Assembly (NCBI GenBank): GCA_020633895.1
Contig: JACKCT010000004.1
Span: forward strand, 196,973 to 260,972
From: Deltaproteobacteria bacterium
GTDB lineage: Bacteria > Lernaellota > Lernaellaia > JACKCT01
Reading direction: 5' to 3'
DNA length: 64,000 bases
The notes under the pieces are model-generated. The model was given only the letters and a program-made list of their open reading frames with translations, did no database searches and was not told the DNA's origin. Position numbers and translations under genes: made by a program. Of this stretch, positions 33,536-41,996 are shown in pieces (position 1 is the stretch's first letter; each line of letters opens with the position of its first letter).

Positions 33536-34504
33536 ATGCCTCCCGCCGAAGATGCGCCCCGTGTCGCCACCTGGACGGTCGATGACGCCGCGGCGGGAAC
33601 GCGCTTGGACGCGGCCATCGCCAAGGCCCTGCCGGAACTTTCGCGTTCTCGGGCGACGGCTTTGATCCGCGAGGCGATGGTCACGGTCGACGGGGAGGTC
33701 GCCAAGCCCTCGACCAAAGTGCGCGCCGGCGAGGAGATCGAGGTCGAGATCCCGGCTCCCGAGCCGATCGAAGCCGTGGCCCAGGACATTCCCCTCGACA
33801 TTCTCTATGAGGACGCGGATTTGATCGTCGTGAACAAAGAGGCGGGGATGGTCGTGCATCCGGCGGCGGGAAATCCGGATGGAACGCTGGTGAACGCTCT
33901 GCTGGGTCACGTGCGCGATTTGTCGGGCGTCGGCGGCGCGATGCGCCCGGGGATTGTGCATCGGTTGGATAAAGGCACGAGCGGCGCCATCGTTTGCGCC
34001 AAAAACGACAAGGCGCATGAATCGCTCTCCAATCAATTCGCCGCCCGGACGGTGGAAAAACGTTATTTGGCGTTCACCCTGGGCGTTCCCGCCGAATCGC
34101 AAGCGCTTATCGACGAGCCCATCGCCCGCGATCCCAAGGACCGCAAGCGCATGGCCGTGGTCGAGGGCGGGCGGGAGTCACGAACGCGCTATCGCGCCCT
34201 GGCGTCGCGGGACGGCATCGCGGCGGTGGAATGCGACCTTCTCACCGGGCGGACGCACCAGATTCGGGTGCATCTGCGGCATTTGGGGCACCCGCTGCTC
34301 ATGGACGACTTGTACAGTGGAGTGCGCGGTCTGAAGAATCTCACGCCGGACGCACGGGCGTTGGCCGAATCGCTGACCCGCCCGGCGCTGCATGCCTGGA
34401 AGTTGTCGTTCCGTCATCCGCGAACGGATGAAAAGCTGGAATTCGTCGCGCCGATCGCGAAGGATCTGCAACCTTTGGTCGAATTTTTGGGACTGACGCT
34501 GTGA
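33536..34504 (+). CDS. rluD: RluD-type ribosomal large subunit pseudouridine synthase
   Basis: A 322-residue RNA modification enzyme. An N-terminal S4 domain is followed by the pseudouridine synthase catalytic domain with HRLDKGTSGAIV and GRTHQIRVHL. This matches RluA/RluD, which modify 23S rRNA helix 69; RluC cannot be excluded. ATG 33536 gives an N-terminus like the family; it starts four bases after the M18 stop. The stop overlaps the pgeF GTG. Confidence 0.92.
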   Translation: MPPAEDAPRVATWTVDDAAAGTRLDAAIAKALPELSRSRATALIREAMVTVDGEVAKPSTKVRAGEEIEVEIPAPEPIEAVAQDIPLDILYEDADLIVVNKEAGMVVHPAAGNPDGTLVNALLGHVRDLSGVGGAMRPGIVHRLDKGTSGAIVCAKNDKAHESLSNQFAARTVEKRYLAFTLGVPAESQALIDEPIARDPKDRKRMAVVEGGRESRTRYRALASRDGIAAVECDLLTGRTHQIRVHLRHLGHPLLMDDLYSGVRGLKNLTPDARALAESLTRPALHAWKLSFRHPRTDEKLEFVAPIAKDLQPLVEFLGLTL

Positions 34505-35277
34505 CGAAATCCCCTTGGCATATTCCCTTCGGCGACGCCACGGCTACCCCCTACTACGGCGCCTTCTTCGGCCGCCTGGGCGGCGTCAGCGTAGGCCATA
34601 ACGCGTCGCTCAATCTGGGCACGGGCACCGGCGACGACGCCGAAACGATCGAGGAAAACGGCCGACGTGTCCTGGCGACGTTGGGCGTGGAGCGATTGGC
34701 GCTGCCTCGGCAGGTGCATGAAGCGGATGTGATTGTCCTGGATGAGCCGAGCGCCGAAGGTGTGTCGCGTCTCGGTGACGCGGACGCGATCATGACGACG
34801 GTGCCGGGGCAGGGCGTGGGGGTGCTGACGGCGGACTGCGTCCCCGTGCTGCTGGCCGACGTCCAAGGACGCGCGGTCGCCGCCGTTCACGCGGGGTGGC
34901 GCGGTCTGGCCGCCGAAGTCATTGGAGCATGCGTCGCGCGAATGGGCGAACTGGGCATTTCCGCGAACGATCTGGTCGCCGCCGTGGGACCGGCCATCGG
35001 GCCGGAGGCGTATCAGGTGGACGACGCGCTGGCCGATCGGTTCGCCCACGAGATTCCCGGCGGAGCGGGGCAGGTGATCCGCGTCCCAGGGAGGCAGCCG
35101 GTCATCGACCTGCCGTCCATCGCCGCCTCGCAATTGAAAGCAGCCGGCATCGATCCCGCGCGCGTCACGGTCCACCGCCGTTCCACCGCCGCCGAGCCGG
35201 ACGCATTTTTCAGCCATCGCGGACAGGACGGCAAGGCCGGCCGCCAACTCGCCGCCGTCGCCTTGGGCCGCCCATGA
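34501..35277 (+). CDS. pgeF: Multicopper polyphenol oxidase family protein (YfiH/PgeF, purine nucleoside phosphorylase)
   Basis: A 258-residue YfiH-family protein. The copper/zinc-binding motifs are intact: LTADCVPVLL, HAGWRGLA and GPAIGPEAYQV. Family members act as purine nucleoside phosphorylases and editing factors for peptidoglycan in other bacteria. The start GTG 34501 overlaps the rluD stop. The rluD-pgeF order is common. Confidence 0.9.
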   Translation: MTKSPWHIPFGDATATPYYGAFFGRLGGVSVGHNASLNLGTGTGDDAETIEENGRRVLATLGVERLALPRQVHEADVIVLDEPSAEGVSRLGDADAIMTTVPGQGVGVLTADCVPVLLADVQGRAVAAVHAGWRGLAAEVIGACVARMGELGISANDLVAAVGPAIGPEAYQVDDALADRFAHEIPGGAGQVIRVPGRQPVIDLPSIAASQLKAAGIDPARVTVHRRSTAAEPDAFFSHRGQDGKAGRQLAAVALGRP

Positions 35278-35628
35278 AACTTCCCCGCCCAAACTTTCGC
35301 GCGTTATGAAAAATTTTTGCCGAAATGACTTGACAGGTTGAAAGTTGCGTGGTTAGAGTTAGGCTACAGGCAAGAGGTTGGATACTTTGCTTCCTTGATG
35401 CCCGCCCGGCATCGGCAAACGACGAACCTTAGCTTCCAGACGGACTTTCCCCGTTCAATTTCAGATCGATCAACATTTCGGATCGACGCAGCCCGTTGAG
35501 GACAACAACATAAGTCCTGTTCTTCAGCGCTAAACCACGAATAGCTAACCCCGTCTCATTTTGAGACTCACTCCACACGTTTGAAACTGCCTTTTGGAAT
35601 AGTTTGAAGTTCATCATGGGAGAATCGA
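35278..35628 (+). other. 351-base leader region upstream of rho
   Basis: There is no convincing gene here. A promoter (35330-35359) places the transcription start about 260 bases before the rho ATG. The leader is less GC-rich than coding DNA and contains no obvious terminator-like stem. A long untranslated rho leader fits Rho-dependent attenuation known in enterics; nothing shows it directly here. A minus-strand reading of 62 codons at 35617-35429 lacks the region's codon bias. Confidence 0.5.
35330..35359 (+). promoter_or_regulatory. Promoter for rho
   Basis: TTGACA (35330-35335), an 18-base spacer, then TAGAGT (35354-35359). The -35 is consensus. Confidence 0.5.
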
Positions 35629-37035
35629 ATGGCCGAGAATAAGGCGCCTATGGACGCTGACGGTCCGTCGCGCAAACCGCGACGTTCCTCCGGACGCCGG
35701 GGTCAATCCCGGAACAACAACGGCAACGCCAACGACCGAAACGACGACGATTTGGCGGCCGCCAACATTGATCCGGACGGCGCGGTGCTCAATATCCAGG
35801 AGCTGAAAGAAGGCAAAATCGGCGATCTTCTGCGCCTGGCCAAGGAACTGGAGGTGGAAAACGCCACCGGCCTTCGCAAGCAGGATCTGATCTACGCCAT
35901 CCTGCAGGCGCACACCGAGCGCCGGGGCGCCATCTACGGCGAGGGCGTCATCGAAATCCTGCCCGACGGTTTCGGGTTTCTGAGGGCGCCGGATTCCAAC
36001 TATCTGCCCGGCCCGGACGACATCTACGTCTCCCCCAGCCAGATCCGCCGCTTCAACCTGCGCACCGGCGACACCATCTCCGGCCAGGTCCGCCCCCCGA
36101 AGGAGTCGGAGCGCTACTTCGCGCTGCTCAAGGTGGAGACGGTCAACTTCGAAAATCCGGAAGTCTCCCAGGACAAGATCCTGTTCGACAACCTGACGCC
36201 TCTCTACCCGGAAGACCACATCCAGCTCGAGGCCGATCCGGACAGTTACTCCACCCGCATCATGGATCTGCTTTGCCCCATCGGTAAGGGACAGCGCTCG
36301 CTGATCGTCTCGCCGCCCAAGGCCGGTAAGACCATGCTGCTGCAGGCGATCGCCAATTCGATCACGAAGAATCATCCGGAGATCTACCTGATCGTCCTGC
36401 TGATCGACGAGCGTCCCGAGGAAGTGACGGACATGAGCCGCTCGGTCAAGGGCGAGGTCATCAGTTCCACCTTTGACGAACCGGCCACCCGTCACGTGCA
36501 GGTCGCCGAAATGGTCATCGAAAAGGCCAAGCGCCTGGTCGAGCATAAGAAAGACGTGGTGATCCTGCTGGACTCGATCACCCGCCTGGCCCGCGCCTAC
36601 AACACCGTCGTGCCCCACTCGGGCAAGATTCTTTCCGGCGGTGTGGACTCCAACGCCCTGCACAAGCCCAAGCGCTTCTTCGGCGCGGCCCGTAACGTGG
36701 AAGAGGGCGGCTCCCTGACGATTATCGCCACGGCCCTGGTCGAAACCGGCAGCCGCATGGACGAGGTCATCTACGAGGAGTTCAAGGGCACCGGCAACAT
36801 GGAAGTGCATCTGGACCGTAAGCTGGCCGACCGGCGCGTCTTCCCGGCCATCGACATCAACCGCTCGGGTACCCGCAAGGAGGAGCTGCTGCTCACCCCG
36901 GATACCCTCCAGCGGGTCTGGGTTCTGCGCCGGGTGTTGAGCCCGCTCAACCCCATCGACTCCATGGAATTCCTGTTGGACAAGATCACCCAGACCAAGA
37001 CCAACGATGACTTCCTCAAGTCGATGAACCAGTAA
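35629..37035 (+). CDS. rho: Transcription termination factor Rho
   Basis: A 468-residue hexameric RNA helicase. An N-terminal Asn/Asp/Arg-rich stretch (about 20-40) is added before the RNA-binding OSB domain (GFGFLR near residue 118). The ATPase core has the Walker [11 protein letters not shown] and the [10 protein letters not shown] Walker B-side motif, the Q loop and the R loop (SGGVDSNAL). The extra 40-residue N-terminus is typical of actinobacterial and deltaproteobacterial Rho. ATG 35629 follows a GGGAG site. A terminator follows 26 bases after the stop. Confidence 0.97.
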   Translation: MAENKAPMDADGPSRKPRRSSGRRGQSRNNNGNANDRNDDDLAAANIDPDGAVLNIQELKEGKIGDLLRLAKELEVENATGLRKQDLIYAILQAHTERRGAIYGEGVIEILPDGFGFLRAPDSNYLPGPDDIYVSPSQIRRFNLRTGDTISGQVRPPKESERYFALLKVETVNFENPEVSQDKILFDNLTPLYPEDHIQLEADPDSYSTRIMDLLCPIGKGQRSLIVSPPKAGKTMLLQAIANSITKNHPEIYLIVLLIDERPEEVTDMSRSVKGEVISSTFDEPATRHVQVAEMVIEKAKRLVEHKKDVVILLDSITRLARAYNTVVPHSGKILSGGVDSNALHKPKRFFGAARNVEEGGSLTIIATALVETGSRMDEVIYEEFKGTGNMEVHLDRKLADRRVFPAIDINRSGTRKEELLLTPDTLQRVWVLRRVLSPLNPIDSMEFLLDKITQTKTNDDFLKSMNQ

Positions 37036-37060
37036 TCCCCCATCCCCGAACGCCATCCCG

Positions 37061-37087
37061 GGCCGGTCCGAAAGGACCGGCCTTCGT
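37061..37087 (+). terminator. Intrinsic terminator after rho
   Basis: Perfect nine-base stem GGCCGGTCC (37061-37069) with GGACCGGCC (37074-37082) around a GAAA tetraloop, then a short TTCGTTT tract. Confidence 0.7.
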
Positions 37088-37156
37088 TTATCTGAAGTCG
37101 CGTGGTTTCAAGGATTTAGCCGGGACGACTTCGTGCGGCGATTCGGCGACGTCGGC

Positions 37157-37185
37157 TTGACGCGGCAAGTCGACTTTGCTAAACA
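37157..37185 (+). promoter_or_regulatory. Promoter for tRNA-Val, extended -10
   Basis: TTGACG (37157-37162), a 17-base spacer, then TAAACA (37180-37185) preceded by TGC. It is 55 bases before the tRNA. Confidence 0.5.
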
Positions 37186-37239
37186 AGCGCGGTCTTTTCG
37201 CTCTTTGGGAAACCGGGCGCCAAAAAGGCGCGAAAGTGT

Positions 37240-37313
37240 AGGCACGTAGCTCAGCTGGTTAGAGCACTACCTTGACATGGTAGGGGTCGGAGGTTCGAGT
37301 CCTCTCGTGCCTA
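37240..37313 (+). tRNA. tRNA-Val (anticodon GAC)
   Basis: Cloverleaf of 74 bases. The acceptor stem AGGCACG pairs with CGTGCCT, discriminator A at 37313. Anticodon stem CTACC/GGTAG encloses TTGACAT, so the anticodon is GAC. The T arm is GGAGG-TTCGAGT-CCTCT. No CCA is encoded, so it is added by the nucleotidyltransferase. It has its own promoter. Confidence 0.93.
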
Positions 37314-37621
37314 TCACCTTTGGGAATGGCAGGATCCGTCCTGCTCGACGATGATGGGGGCCGGCGTGTTTTGGAAGCGATCCAAAACCCGTTGACAGCC
37401 CCGAAGTCGCGGACACTTCTTCGCGATGTCCATCTCTCGCCGCACCCCGCCTCTTGGGGATTTCCTTGGGTCGAGCGTCGCCCGAACGAATCGCCATTCG
37501 CGATTCTTGCCCAAAAAGCGTAGATTTACCGTGTGATTTGGATTGCAGCTTTGAATCGAGCTGACAATTGATGGACCAAGCGGCCTTTTCTGTTGTGAGG
37601 AAAGGGCCATCGGAGTTGATG
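37314..37621. other. 308-base gap between tRNA-Val and thrS
   Basis: No gene is supported. It contains a small hairpin (GCAGGA with TCCTGC near 37329-37344), without a T run. No T-box, no clear promoter and no mobile element was seen. A minus-strand reading across this gap is an antisense artefact of the tRNA. Confidence 0.5.
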
Positions 37622-39532
37622 ATGTCCAATCTGTCCGTACATATCGACGGTCGGGAACTGTCCGTTCCGGCCGGTCAGACCTTGAACGATTTTTTCAAGG
37701 ATCACGAAGACTTGCGTAATCACGACGCCGTCGCCGCCTATTTGGACGGCGAGGTGATCGACTTTCACACCGCCTTGCCCCACGGCGGGACGATCCGATT
37801 GATCATGGCCGACTCGCCCGAGGCCCTGCCGATCATCCGCCATTCCACGGCCCATGTGATGGCCGAGGCGGTGCAGCGCCTGTTCCCCGGCACCAAAGTC
37901 ACCATCGGCCCGCCGATCGAGAACGGCTTTTACTACGACTTCGACTCGGAGCACGTCTTCACCCCCGAGGACCTGCGCGCCATCGAAAAAGAGATGAAAA
38001 ACATCATCAAGCGCAATGACATTTTCGAGCGCTCGATGGTGTCCTCCGAGGAGGCCAAGCGGATTTTCCGCGAGAAGAACGAAGACTACAAAGTCGAGCT
38101 GATCGAGGACCTGGGCGTGGACGAGGTCTCGTTTTATACCCAGGGAGAATGGTTCGATCTTTGCCGCGGACCCCACGTGCCTCGGGCCAAACGCATCAAG
38201 GCCTTCAAGCTCATGTCGGTGGCCGGCGCGTACTGGCGCGGCGACGAAAACCGCAAAATGCTCCAACGCATCTACGGCACCGCCTTCGCCACCAAGGAGG
38301 AGTTGGACGAATACCTCAACTTCCTCGAGGAGGCCAAGAAGCGCGACCACCGCGTCCTGGGCAAGCAGCTTGAGCTGTTCATGTTCAATGACGAAGCCGG
38401 TGCCGGTTTCCCGATTTTTCTCCCCCGAGGCATGCGCCTGCGCACCGTCCTGGAGGAATGGGAGAAGAAGGAGCACTACAAGCGCGGCTACGAAATCGTC
38501 TCCGGTCCGACCCTGCTCAAGCAGGATCTGTGGGTTCGCTCCGGGCACTGGGACCACTACCGCGAAAATATGTATTTCACGCAGATCGACGAGACGGGCT
38601 ACGGCGTCAAGCCGATGAACTGCCTGTCCCACATGCTGATCTTCAAGTCGAAAACCCGCTCCTTCCGGGATCTGCCCCAGCGATATTTTGAATTGGGGCT
38701 GGTGCATCGCCATGAGATGTCCGGCGTGCTCAACGGCCTGTTGCGCGTGCGCGCCTTCACCCAGGACGACGCCCACATCATCTGCATGCCCGAGCAGCTT
38801 CCCGGCGAGATCAAGGGTGTCATCCGCTTCGTGCAGGATGTCATGAATATCTTCGGCTTTGACTACAAGCTGGAGATTTCCACCCGCCCGGAAAAAGCCA
38901 TCGGCGATGACGAAATCTGGGAGCAGGCCACCAACGCCCTCAAGTCGGCGCTCGACGACCTGGATCTGCCCTACGAGATCAACGAAGGCGACGGCGCCTT
39001 CTACGGTCCCAAGATCGACGTGAAGCTCATGGACTGCCTCAAGCGCGAATGGCAATGCGCCACGGTGCAATGCGACTTCGCGCTGCCCGAGCGCTTCGAG
39101 TTGGAATACGTCGGCTCGGACAACGCCACGCACCGCCCCGTCATGATCCACCGGGTCATCCTGGGCAGTGTCGAGCGTTTCCTGGGCGTGCTCACCGAGC
39201 ACTTCGCCGGGGCGTTCCCGCTGTGGATTTCGCCGGTGCAGGCGGTGGTCATGACCATTAGCGAAAAGAGCGTTGACTACGGGCATAAGGTCGCCGAAAC
39301 CATGCAGGCGGCCGGTTTCCGCGTCGAGGCGGATTTGCGCGACGAAAAAATCGGCAAGAAGATCGCCGAATGGCGCGAGCAGAAGGTCCCGTACATGCTC
39401 GTCGTCGGCGAAAAAGAGGCTCAGGAGAATCGGGTGGCCCCCCGCACGCGAAGCGGCGAGACACTCGAGCCCATGTCTCTGTCCGACTTCATGCAGCGCA
39501 TGCAGTCCGAAGTGGATTCGAAGGCGCTCTAA
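37622..39532 (+). CDS. thrS: Threonine-tRNA ligase
   Basis: A class II synthetase of 636 residues. An N-terminal TGS domain is followed by the editing domain with HSTAHVMAEAVQRL and the CRGPHVPR region, then the catalytic core (MNCLSHMLIF, RYFELGLVHRHE) and a C-terminal anticodon-binding domain. ATG 37622 is chosen over ATG 37619 since GGAG (37612-37615) is six bases ahead of it and only three from the other. thrS-infC-rpmI-rplT-pheST is a conserved order. Confidence 0.97.
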   Translation: MSNLSVHIDGRELSVPAGQTLNDFFKDHEDLRNHDAVAAYLDGEVIDFHTALPHGGTIRLIMADSPEALPIIRHSTAHVMAEAVQRLFPGTKVTIGPPIENGFYYDFDSEHVFTPEDLRAIEKEMKNIIKRNDIFERSMVSSEEAKRIFREKNEDYKVELIEDLGVDEVSFYTQGEWFDLCRGPHVPRAKRIKAFKLMSVAGAYWRGDENRKMLQRIYGTAFATKEELDEYLNFLEEAKKRDHRVLGKQLELFMFNDEAGAGFPIFLPRGMRLRTVLEEWEKKEHYKRGYEIVSGPTLLKQDLWVRSGHWDHYRENMYFTQIDETGYGVKPMNCLSHMLIFKSKTRSFRDLPQRYFELGLVHRHEMSGVLNGLLRVRAFTQDDAHIICMPEQLPGEIKGVIRFVQDVMNIFGFDYKLEISTRPEKAIGDDEIWEQATNALKSALDDLDLPYEINEGDGAFYGPKIDVKLMDCLKREWQCATVQCDFALPERFELEYVGSDNATHRPVMIHRVILGSVERFLGVLTEHFAGAFPLWISPVQAVVMTISEKSVDYGHKVAETMQAAGFRVEADLRDEKIGKKIAEWREQKVPYMLVVGEKEAQENRVAPRTRSGETLEPMSLSDFMQRMQSEVDSKAL

Positions 39533-39589
39533 AAACGCTCCAGGGTGTGGCGAGCGCGAAGGCTAGGAACCAATTGAGGAGGACGGCCC

Positions 39590-40129
39590 ATTAACAAGAA
39601 AGTTCGAGAAGGCGACAAAAAGCCTCGCATCAACGACAAGATCCTCGCCCGACAGGTCCGCGCGATCGGACAGGACGGCGAACAGTTGGGCATCATCGCG
39701 ACCGACAGGGCCCTGGCTATCGCCGAGGAGGCGGGGCTGGATCTGGTGGAAGTGGCCCCCGACGCCCTGCCGCCCGTGTGCCGGATCATGGACTACGGCC
39801 GGTACAAGTTTCAGCAGGAAAAGCGCGTCGCCGAAGGCAAGAAGCACCAGGCCACCGTTTCGGTCAAGGAAATCAAGTTGCGGCCCAAGACCGGCGAGCA
39901 CGACTACCAAGTCAAGCTCAACCGCATCCTGAAATTCCTGGAGAAGGGGCACAAGGTCAAAGTGACCGTGATGTTCCGGGGTCGCGAGATCGTCCACACG
40001 GATCTGGGCCGCAAGCACCTGGACCGGGTCATTCAAGAGACGGCCGAGGTGGCGCAAATCGACGGTACGCCCAAGATGGAGGGACGCACCATGTCCATGG
40101 TGATCGCCCCCCAGAAGAAGAAGAGCTAA
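39590..40129 (+). CDS. infC: Translation initiation factor IF-3, starting at ATT
   Basis: A 179-residue IF-3. The reading frame KPRINDKILARQVR, VAPDALPPVCRIMDYGRYK and VMFRGREI are typical. The N-terminus fits only if translation starts at ATT 39590, seven bases after GAGGAGG (39576-39582). No ATG or GTG occurs before codon 33, and starting there would lose the first beta strands. An AUU start is a known way by which IF-3 controls its own synthesis. Confidence 0.94.
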   Translation: MNKKVREGDKKPRINDKILARQVRAIGQDGEQLGIIATDRALAIAEEAGLDLVEVAPDALPPVCRIMDYGRYKFQQEKRVAEGKKHQATVSVKEIKLRPKTGEHDYQVKLNRILKFLEKGHKVKVTVMFRGREIVHTDLGRKHLDRVIQETAEVAQIDGTPKMEGRTMSMVIAPQKKKS

Positions 40130-40212
40130 ACGCGCCCGCGGGCGCCGACCTGGAATCACCAATCAACGCACGGCTAGGAACGATCAATGCGTCCGGCCGT
40201 CGGAGGCGAGAA

Positions 40213-40407
40213 ATGTCGAAGATGAAGACCAATCGCTCGGCCGCCAAGCGGTTCAAGCTCTCGGCCAGCGGCAAACTGCGGCATAAGCAGACCGGAAGCC
40301 GTCATATCCTGACCAAGAAGAGCGCCGCTCGCAAACGCCGCCTGCGCCAGACCACGCAGATGGCCGCTTGCGACGAGAAGCGCCTCAAGCGTCTGCTCAA
40401 CCTCTAG
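40213..40407 (+). CDS. rpmI: 50S ribosomal protein L35
   Basis: A 64-residue basic protein with the KTNRSAAKRFKLSASGK, RHKQTGSRHILTKK and C-terminal KRLLNL patterns of L35. ATG 40213 is six bases after GGAGG. It lies between infC and rplT as in nearly all bacteria. Confidence 0.96.
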   Translation: MSKMKTNRSAAKRFKLSASGKLRHKQTGSRHILTKKSAARKRRLRQTTQMAACDEKRLKRLLNL

Positions 40408-40520
40408 CGCGAATCCGCGCCGGATACCGCAAACCGGAAACCCGATTCGACCGCGTCGCAAATTGACGCGACCTCGAGGATCAAAAAGCGCACCGGAAAG
40501 TGCGTTAGGAGGATTCGACC

Positions 40521-40874
40521 ATGCCCCGCGCAAAAGGCGGAACGAAAACGCGAGCCCGCCATAACAAGATCTTGAAGCTCGCCAAGGGATATCGCGAGGC
40601 TCGCGGCAGCCACTTCAGCGTGGCCCAGGAGTCCGTTCGCAAGGCCCTGACCAACCAGTACCGGGACCGCCGCACCAAGAAGCGGGATTTCCGCCGCCTG
40701 TGGATCGTGCGCATCAGCGCCGCGGCCAAGGAAAACGGCATGTCCTACTCCCGGCTGATGCACGGCCTGAAGCTCGCCGGCATCGACCTGGATCGCAAGA
40801 TGCTGGCCGAGATGGCGGTTTACGACAAGGCGGCCTTCGCCCAGATCGTCGAGCAAGCCAAGCAGGCGATGTAA
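40521..40874 (+). CDS. rplT: 50S ribosomal protein L20
   Basis: A 117-residue basic protein with [23 protein letters not shown] and [12 protein letters not shown] typical of L20. AGGAGG lies just upstream of ATG 40521. The 113-base gap after rpmI folds into two stem-loops (CGCGTC/GACGCG near 40463, GCGCAC/GTGCG near 40488) that could serve L20 autoregulation, as known in other bacteria; that is inference. Confidence 0.96.
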   Translation: MPRAKGGTKTRARHNKILKLAKGYREARGSHFSVAQESVRKALTNQYRDRRTKKRDFRRLWIVRISAAAKENGMSYSRLMHGLKLAGIDLDRKMLAEMAVYDKAAFAQIVEQAKQAM

Positions 40875-40896
40875 TCCACGCCCGAAAGGCATCCGG

Positions 40897-41934
40897 ATGA
40901 TCGACCAAATCAAAGCCCTGGAAGACAAGGCGGCCAAGGCGCTGGCCGAGGCCACGTCCAAGGAACACCTGGAGGAGCTGCGCGTCGCCTTCCTGGGCAA
41001 GAAGGGCGAGATCACCGCGCTGTCCCGGGGCATGAAGGACGTCGCCGCCGAGCAGCGCAAGGAAATCGGTCAGGTCGTCAACGCCGTCAAGGAGCGCATC
41101 GGCGCCTTGCTGGACGAGCGCCTGGCCGTCATCGCCGCCAAGGAACGCGAGGCCGAACTGGCCGCCGCCAGGGTGGACGTCACGCTGCCCGGCCGCCGTC
41201 GCCGCCTGGGCCATCTCTCGCCCCTCACGCAGGTCGAGCGGGAGATCAACCGCATCTTCCAGTCCCTGGGATTCGTCATCGAACTCGGCCCCGAGGTCGA
41301 GACGCCCCATTACAACTTCGACCAGCTCAACTTCCCGCCCGACCATCCGGCGCGAGACGCTCAGGACACCATCTTCATCGACGAGGGCCGTCTGCTGCGC
41401 ACGCACACCAGCCCGGTGCAGATCCGGGTCATGGAGCGCACGCGCCCGCCGATCCGTATGATCGCGCCGGGGTGGGTCTACCGTTCGGACACCCTGGACG
41501 CGACGCATTCGCCGATGTTCTCCCAGGTCGAGGGCCTGGTGGTGGACGACGGGATCACGTTCGGCGATCTGTTCGGCGTGCTCAATGAGTTTGTGCATCA
41601 GTTTTACGGGACGAATGTCAAAACGCGCTTTCGCCCCAGCTTCTTCCCCTTCACCGAACCCTCCGCGGAAATGGACATCACGTGCCCGTTTTGCGAAGGA
41701 AAGGGCACCGTCAACGGCGCGCGCTGCCGGGTGTGCTCGGGCTCGGGATGGAAGGAACTGCTGGGTTGCGGGATGGTGGACGAAAACGTGCTCAAGGCCG
41801 TGGGCTACGATCCGGAGCACTACACCGGCTTTGCCTTCGGCATCGGCATCGAACGCCTGACGATGTTCAAGTACGGCGTGAACGAAATCCGCCACTTCTT
41901 CGAAGGCGACGTCCGCTTTATCTCCCAATTTTAG
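40897..41934 (+). CDS. pheS: Phenylalanine-tRNA ligase alpha subunit
   Basis: A 345-residue catalytic alpha subunit. The N-terminal coiled coil (AKALAEATSKEHLEELR) precedes the class II core with RTHTSPVQIRVM, PSFFPFTEPSAEMD, a CPFCEGKG/CRVCSGSG cysteine pair and the GIGIERLTMFKYGV motif. It starts 22 bases after rplT. It forms an alpha2beta2 enzyme with pheT. Confidence 0.97.
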   Translation: MIDQIKALEDKAAKALAEATSKEHLEELRVAFLGKKGEITALSRGMKDVAAEQRKEIGQVVNAVKERIGALLDERLAVIAAKEREAELAAARVDVTLPGRRRRLGHLSPLTQVEREINRIFQSLGFVIELGPEVETPHYNFDQLNFPPDHPARDAQDTIFIDEGRLLRTHTSPVQIRVMERTRPPIRMIAPGWVYRSDTLDATHSPMFSQVEGLVVDDGITFGDLFGVLNEFVHQFYGTNVKTRFRPSFFPFTEPSAEMDITCPFCEGKGTVNGARCRVCSGSGWKELLGCGMVDENVLKAVGYDPEHYTGFAFGIGIERLTMFKYGVNEIRHFFEGDVRFISQF

Positions 41935-41996
41935 TTCCCGCGTGGATCGCTTGAAAGCTGGGAAATGACCTTGGACCGTTTCGGAATGGACGCTTC

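Noticed and set aside
35429-35617. 62-codon minus-strand reading in the rho leader
   Set aside because: Codon use has low GC at third positions unlike its neighbours, and no ribosome binding site is seen.
37267-37629. Minus-strand reading of about 120 codons across tRNA-Val ending in GTRGLEPPTPTMSR
   Set aside because: This peptide is a well-known artefact made by reading the antisense strand of a tRNA gene.
39686-40129. infC truncated with TTG start
   Set aside because: The ATT at 39590 with a strong ribosome binding site restores the conserved N-terminus.
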